The position numbers and the translations under genes were made by a program. DNA of 8,899 nt from Bacteroidota bacterium (GTDB taxonomy: Bacteria; Bacteroidota; Bacteroidia; Chitinophagales; Chitinophagaceae). Numbering within the stretch: position 1 is the stretch's first letter; every line of letters starts with the position of its first letter. Of the stretch, positions 6,937-8,899 are shown in pieces. The notes under the pieces were generated by a model. The model was not told where the DNA came from and made no database searches. It saw only the letters and a program-made list of their open reading frames with translations. Location of the stretch: the NCBI GenBank assembly GCA_023433265.1, contig JAEZDR010000011.1, forward strand, positions 1-8,899, written 5' to 3'.

Positions 6937-7470
6937 TTACTCTGCAGCAGGAGCCTCGGGTGCAGTTGCGCCTTCAGCCTGCTTCTCATGATGATGAAGA
7001 AGTGCGGCCAATACACGCTTAGCAGGACTCTGCAACAAGCCAATAACTTCACCGATAAGTTCGTTCTTGGTCTTGATTTGAGTAAGCGCCTTCAGGTTGT
7101 TATCGCCTTCAAACACGTCGCCATTGATGAATGCCGCTTTTAGCGTAGGTCTTTCGCCATTTGTTCCTTTACGGAAGGTGCTGAGAATAACAGCCGGATC
7201 TTTTGGATTCTCGGAAAACATTAACGCAGTCACGTTGTTTAGAGAAGCATACATGCCGCTGTACTTTTCAGCATCAATCGACTCAAGAGCTTTACGAATG
7301 AGGGTGTTTTTAGCTACCTTCATTTCTACCTGCTTGTCGAAACAGGCACGACGAAGGTTTGAGATTTGTGCTACAGTTAAAGACTCAGTGTCAGTAACGT
7401 AGAAGTTGTTGTATTGAGAGAACTTTTCTTTTAAAAGTTCAATTACTTCGTTTTTTTGATTTTTAGTCAT
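6937..7470 (-). CDS. rplJ: 50S ribosomal protein L10
   Basis: 177 residues, the normal size for L10, which anchors the L7/L12 dimers to the base of the ribosomal stalk on 23S rRNA next to L11. Seen: the N-terminal globular RNA-binding domain with VAKNTLIRKAL (residues 52-62), the NVTALMFSENPKDPA region (79-93), and a C-terminal helix (about 134-162) that in the family docks L12 dimers. An Ala/Glu/Pro-rich tail follows. It is the third gene of the rplKAJL operon, 38 bases after rplA. That gap is too short for the long L10-binding leader known from E. coli, but it contains overlapping inverted repeats described separately. Confidence 0.98.
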   Translation of the reverse strand: MTKNQKNEVIELLKEKFSQYNNFYVTDTESLTVAQISNLRRACFDKQVEMKVAKNTLIRKALESIDAEKYSGMYASLNNVTALMFSENPKDPAVILSTFRKGTNGERPTLKAAFINGDVFEGDNNLKALTQIKTKNELIGEVIGLLQSPAKRVLAALLHHHEKQAEGATAPEAPAAE

Positions 7471-7478
7471 ACCAAGAT

Positions 7479-7510
7479 GGTTTTAAAAAACCGTAGTGCT
7501 ACTGGTTTTT
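7479..7510 (-). promoter_or_regulatory. Mutually exclusive hairpins between rplA and rplJ
   Basis: On the minus strand three segments lie in order: AAAAACC (7510-7504, overlapping the rplA stop), GGTTTTTT (7492-7485) and AAAACC (7484-7479). Segment 2 can pair with segment 1, giving a hairpin that also contains GTA/TAC and ends in a U-run, or with segment 3 in a short palindrome. A four-base ACCA/TGGT stem lies next, just before the rplJ ATG. The layout looks like a small attenuator or weak terminator, but the stems are short and AT-rich. Confidence 0.4.
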
Positions 7511-8204
7511 AGTGAACAACAGATTTTGTGTCAATGGTAATACCCGGGCTCATTGTAGCCGCCATACTTACACCTTTTACATAAGTACCCTTAGCTGCAG
7601 AAGGCTTCAATTTAAGCAGGGCGTTAATCAGCTCCTGGCTGTTTGCCGCAATCTTGTCGGGAGAGAAAGAAATTCTGCCGATAGAAGCGTGAACAATACC
7701 TGCTTTGTCTACCTTAAACGCAATCTTACCACCCTTAACCTCGTTTACAGCAGCAGCTACATCGTTAGTAACCGTACCGGTTTTTGGGTTAGGCATCAGG
7801 TTACGAGGACCGAGTATCTTACCCAGTTTACCAATCTTAGGCATAACAGAAGGAGTAGCTACAATAACGTCTACATCCGTCCATCCACCTTCAATCTTTT
7901 GAATAAATTCATCCAATCCAACGAAGTCAGCACCTGCCGCTTTTGCATCTGCTTCTTTATCAGGAGTGCAAAGCACGAGTACGCGTTTTGTTTTACCCGT
8001 ACCATGTGGTAATGTAACTGTACCGCGAACCTGCTGGTCAGCTTTCTTAGGATCTACTCCAAGGCGTACGTGAATGTCAACAGAACTGTCAAACTTGGTG
8101 CAGTTGATGTCTTTAACCAGCGTAGACGCTTCTTTAAGTGAGTAGCTTTTATTTTTATCAACCTTTGTCTCGGCTGCTTTTCTTTTCTTAGTGATTGTTG
8201 CCAT
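7509..8204 (-). CDS. rplA: 50S ribosomal protein L1
   Basis: 231 residues, full length. L1 forms the mobile L1 stalk of the 50S subunit that helps expel deacylated tRNA from the E site. In many bacteria it also represses its own operon by binding the L11-L1 mRNA leader. Seen: a Lys-rich N terminus, the HVRLGVDPKKADQQVRGTV segment (45-63), the diagnostic stretch KLGKILGPRNLMPNPKTGTV (126-145), and the C-terminal half with KVDKAGIVHASIGRISF (164-180) and a closing MSPGITID. It is the second gene of the operon, 27 bases after rplK. No Shine-Dalgarno precedes the ATG. Confidence 0.98.
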   Translation of the reverse strand: MATITKKRKAAETKVDKNKSYSLKEASTLVKDINCTKFDSSVDIHVRLGVDPKKADQQVRGTVTLPHGTGKTKRVLVLCTPDKEADAKAAGADFVGLDEFIQKIEGGWTDVDVIVATPSVMPKIGKLGKILGPRNLMPNPKTGTVTNDVAAAVNEVKGGKIAFKVDKAGIVHASIGRISFSPDKIAANSQELINALLKLKPSAAKGTYVKGVSMAATMSPGITIDTKSVVH

Positions 8205-8231
8205 GATTAATTCAGTTTAGTTGTAAAGAAA

Positions 8232-8681
8232 TTACTGTGCTGCCTCCCATGGAGCTGAACCCTCTACAGTAATTCCCATACTGCGGGCTGTACCGGCAAC
8301 CATTTTCATTGCACTTTCTACGGTAAAACAGTTTAGGTCAGACATTTTGTCTTTCGCAATTGCCTCAACCTGGTCCCATTTTACTTTTCCTACCTTTTCA
8401 CGATTACTTTCTTTAGAACCTTTCTGAATCTTAGCAGCTTCCATCAACTGGATGGCAGCAGGAGGTGTTTTGATAACAAAGTCGAACGACTTGTCGCTAT
8501 ACACCGTAATAAGAACAGGAAGTACTTTGCCCATTTTGTCCTGTGTCCTGGCATTGAACTGCTTACAGAACTCCATGATGTTTAGACCTTTAGAACCAAG
8601 GGCTGGTCCGATAGGAGGTGCGGGGTTAGCCTGGCCTCCTTTGGCTTGTATTTTTACAAAGCCAGTGATTTCTTTTGCCAT
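8232..8681 (-). CDS. rplK: 50S ribosomal protein L11
   Basis: 149 residues, slightly above the 141-142 typical of E. coli because of a C-terminal extension. L11 sits at the stalk base, binds the GTPase-associated region of 23S rRNA and is the thiostrepton target. It is also needed for RelA-type sensing of uncharged tRNA. Seen: the N-terminal domain with KIQAKGGQANPAPPIGPALG (residues 10-29, including the prolines P20, P22 and P23 of the thiostrepton/stringent-response region) and the C-terminal RNA-binding domain with KTPPAA (71-76) and GTARSMGI (130-137). It is the first gene of the operon, with a leader of about 80 bases. nusG, its usual upstream partner, is not within the 218 bases shown. 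Confidence 0.98.
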   Translation of the reverse strand: MAKEITGFVKIQAKGGQANPAPPIGPALGSKGLNIMEFCKQFNARTQDKMGKVLPVLITVYSDKSFDFVIKTPPAAIQLMEAAKIQKGSKESNREKVGKVKWDQVEAIAKDKMSDLNCFTVESAMKMVAGTARSMGITVEGSAPWEAAQ

Positions 8682-8693
8682 TTTAATTGCATT

Positions 8694-8733
8694 TTTGGTG
8701 ATAGCGTCAACTCAATATGAATTGACTCCCAAA
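8694..8733 (-). promoter_or_regulatory. Structured leader of the rplKAJL operon (candidate L1 autoregulatory site)
   Basis: Between the promoter and the rplK ATG the transcript can form a 9-bp stem with a 3-base loop (GTCAATTCA with TGAGTTGAC, 8726-8718 and 8714-8706, one G-U pair). An outer 5-bp stem (TTTGG/CCAAA, 8733-8729 and 8698-8694) is separated from it by an asymmetric internal loop (GA on one side, GCTATCA on the other). Two helices joined by an asymmetric loop is the general shape of L1-binding mRNA sites. The loop bases were not matched to a consensus, so L1 binding is a hypothesis. Confidence 0.45.
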
Positions 8734-8765
8734 CAAAATCTTCTATAAAAAGAACTTTGGGGCTG

Positions 8766-8796
8766 CAAAAGTAAGGTTATCAAACTATAAAAACAA
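8766..8796 (-). promoter_or_regulatory. Bacteroidota-type promoter of the rplK operon
   Basis: On the minus strand the -7 element TACTTTTG (8773-8766) matches TAnnTTTG exactly. It follows TTGT (8796-8793) at a spacing of 19 bases, fitting the primary-sigma promoter pattern known for Bacteroidota. The predicted start near 8760 gives a leader of about 80 bases before the rplK ATG. The extended form TACTTTTGCA is, as I recall, frequent at strongly expressed genes in this phylum. Confidence 0.75.
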
Positions 8797-8799
8797 GTG

Positions 8800-8853
8800 A
8801 AAAGCAGCAACCCAGCCTCTCCAACCGCTTAGGTCCTTCCCTGCCCTTGCTGC
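8800..8853 (-). repeat. Inverted repeats upstream of the rplK promoter
   Basis: GCAGCAA (8804-8810) pairs with TTGCTGC (8847-8853) across a 36-base loop. On the minus strand the stem is followed by TTTT (8803-8800). A third copy of the motif at 8874-8882 (GCTGCTTTT) is a 9-base inverted match to 8800-8808. This may be the weak terminator of a gene beyond the right edge or a folded remnant. No coding sequence is supported in 8774-8899. Confidence 0.3.
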
Positions 8854-8899
8854 ACTTTATTGTCCTTTTTGGCGCTGCTTTTATTACACTACCTTTATG

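Noticed and set aside
7471..7508. E. coli-type long L10 leader
   Set aside because: The rplA-rplJ gap is only 38 bases, too short for the kink-turn-containing leader; only small alternative hairpins are present.
7512..8012. 166-residue open frame on the plus strand opposite rplA
   Set aside because: Antisense to a clear ribosomal protein gene and of low-quality composition; a shadow frame.

Overview
The window most likely comes from a Bacteroidota chromosome, probably Chitinophagaceae or a close relative; the family assignment is inference. The ribosomal-protein genes have A/T-rich sequence and no Shine-Dalgarno motif before their ATGs. A good match to the Bacteroidota promoter pattern (TTTG, about 19 bases, TAnnTTTG) lies upstream of rplK. 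The protein sequences fit that phylum. Nine protein-coding genes are supported. No rRNA, tRNA, CRISPR array or insertion sequence was seen.

Positions 1-3578, all minus strand: a putative sugar-nucleotide and glycosyltransfer locus. It begins with a large two-domain protein. The N-terminal half is an SQD1-like (UDP-sulfoquinovose synthase family) NAD-dependent short-chain dehydrogenase. The C-terminal half is a class V, PLP-dependent aminotransferase/epimerase/desulfurase-fold enzyme. Downstream come Alg14-like and Alg13-like halves of a split glycosyltransferase, whose reading frames overlap by 4 bases. The reading is that the fusion makes an unusual activated sugar and the Alg13/14 pair transfers it to a lipid or polysaccharide acceptor. 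The locus may continue beyond the left edge. This is the most novel part of the window.

Positions 3579-3903: an AT-rich divergent intergenic region with a 14-bp perfect palindrome. Positions 3904-5388 (+): a cytoplasmic GH13 alpha-amylase very similar to E. coli AmyA. A long imperfect hairpin at 5446-5491 separates it from a convergent dps gene (5509-5979, minus). A conserved-looking 88-residue protein of unknown function (6085-6351, +) is divergent from dps.

Positions 6391-8899, minus strand: an rplK-rplA-rplJ-rplL ribosomal stalk operon (L11, L1, L10, L7/L12). It has its own promoter at 8766-8796, a folded leader at 8694-8733 and a strong intrinsic terminator at 6391-6425. The usual flanking genes are missing: neither secE-nusG just upstream nor rpoB-rpoC just downstream is present, so the operon is isolated. 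The rplA-rplJ and rplJ-rplL spacers contain inverted repeats that could modulate expression.
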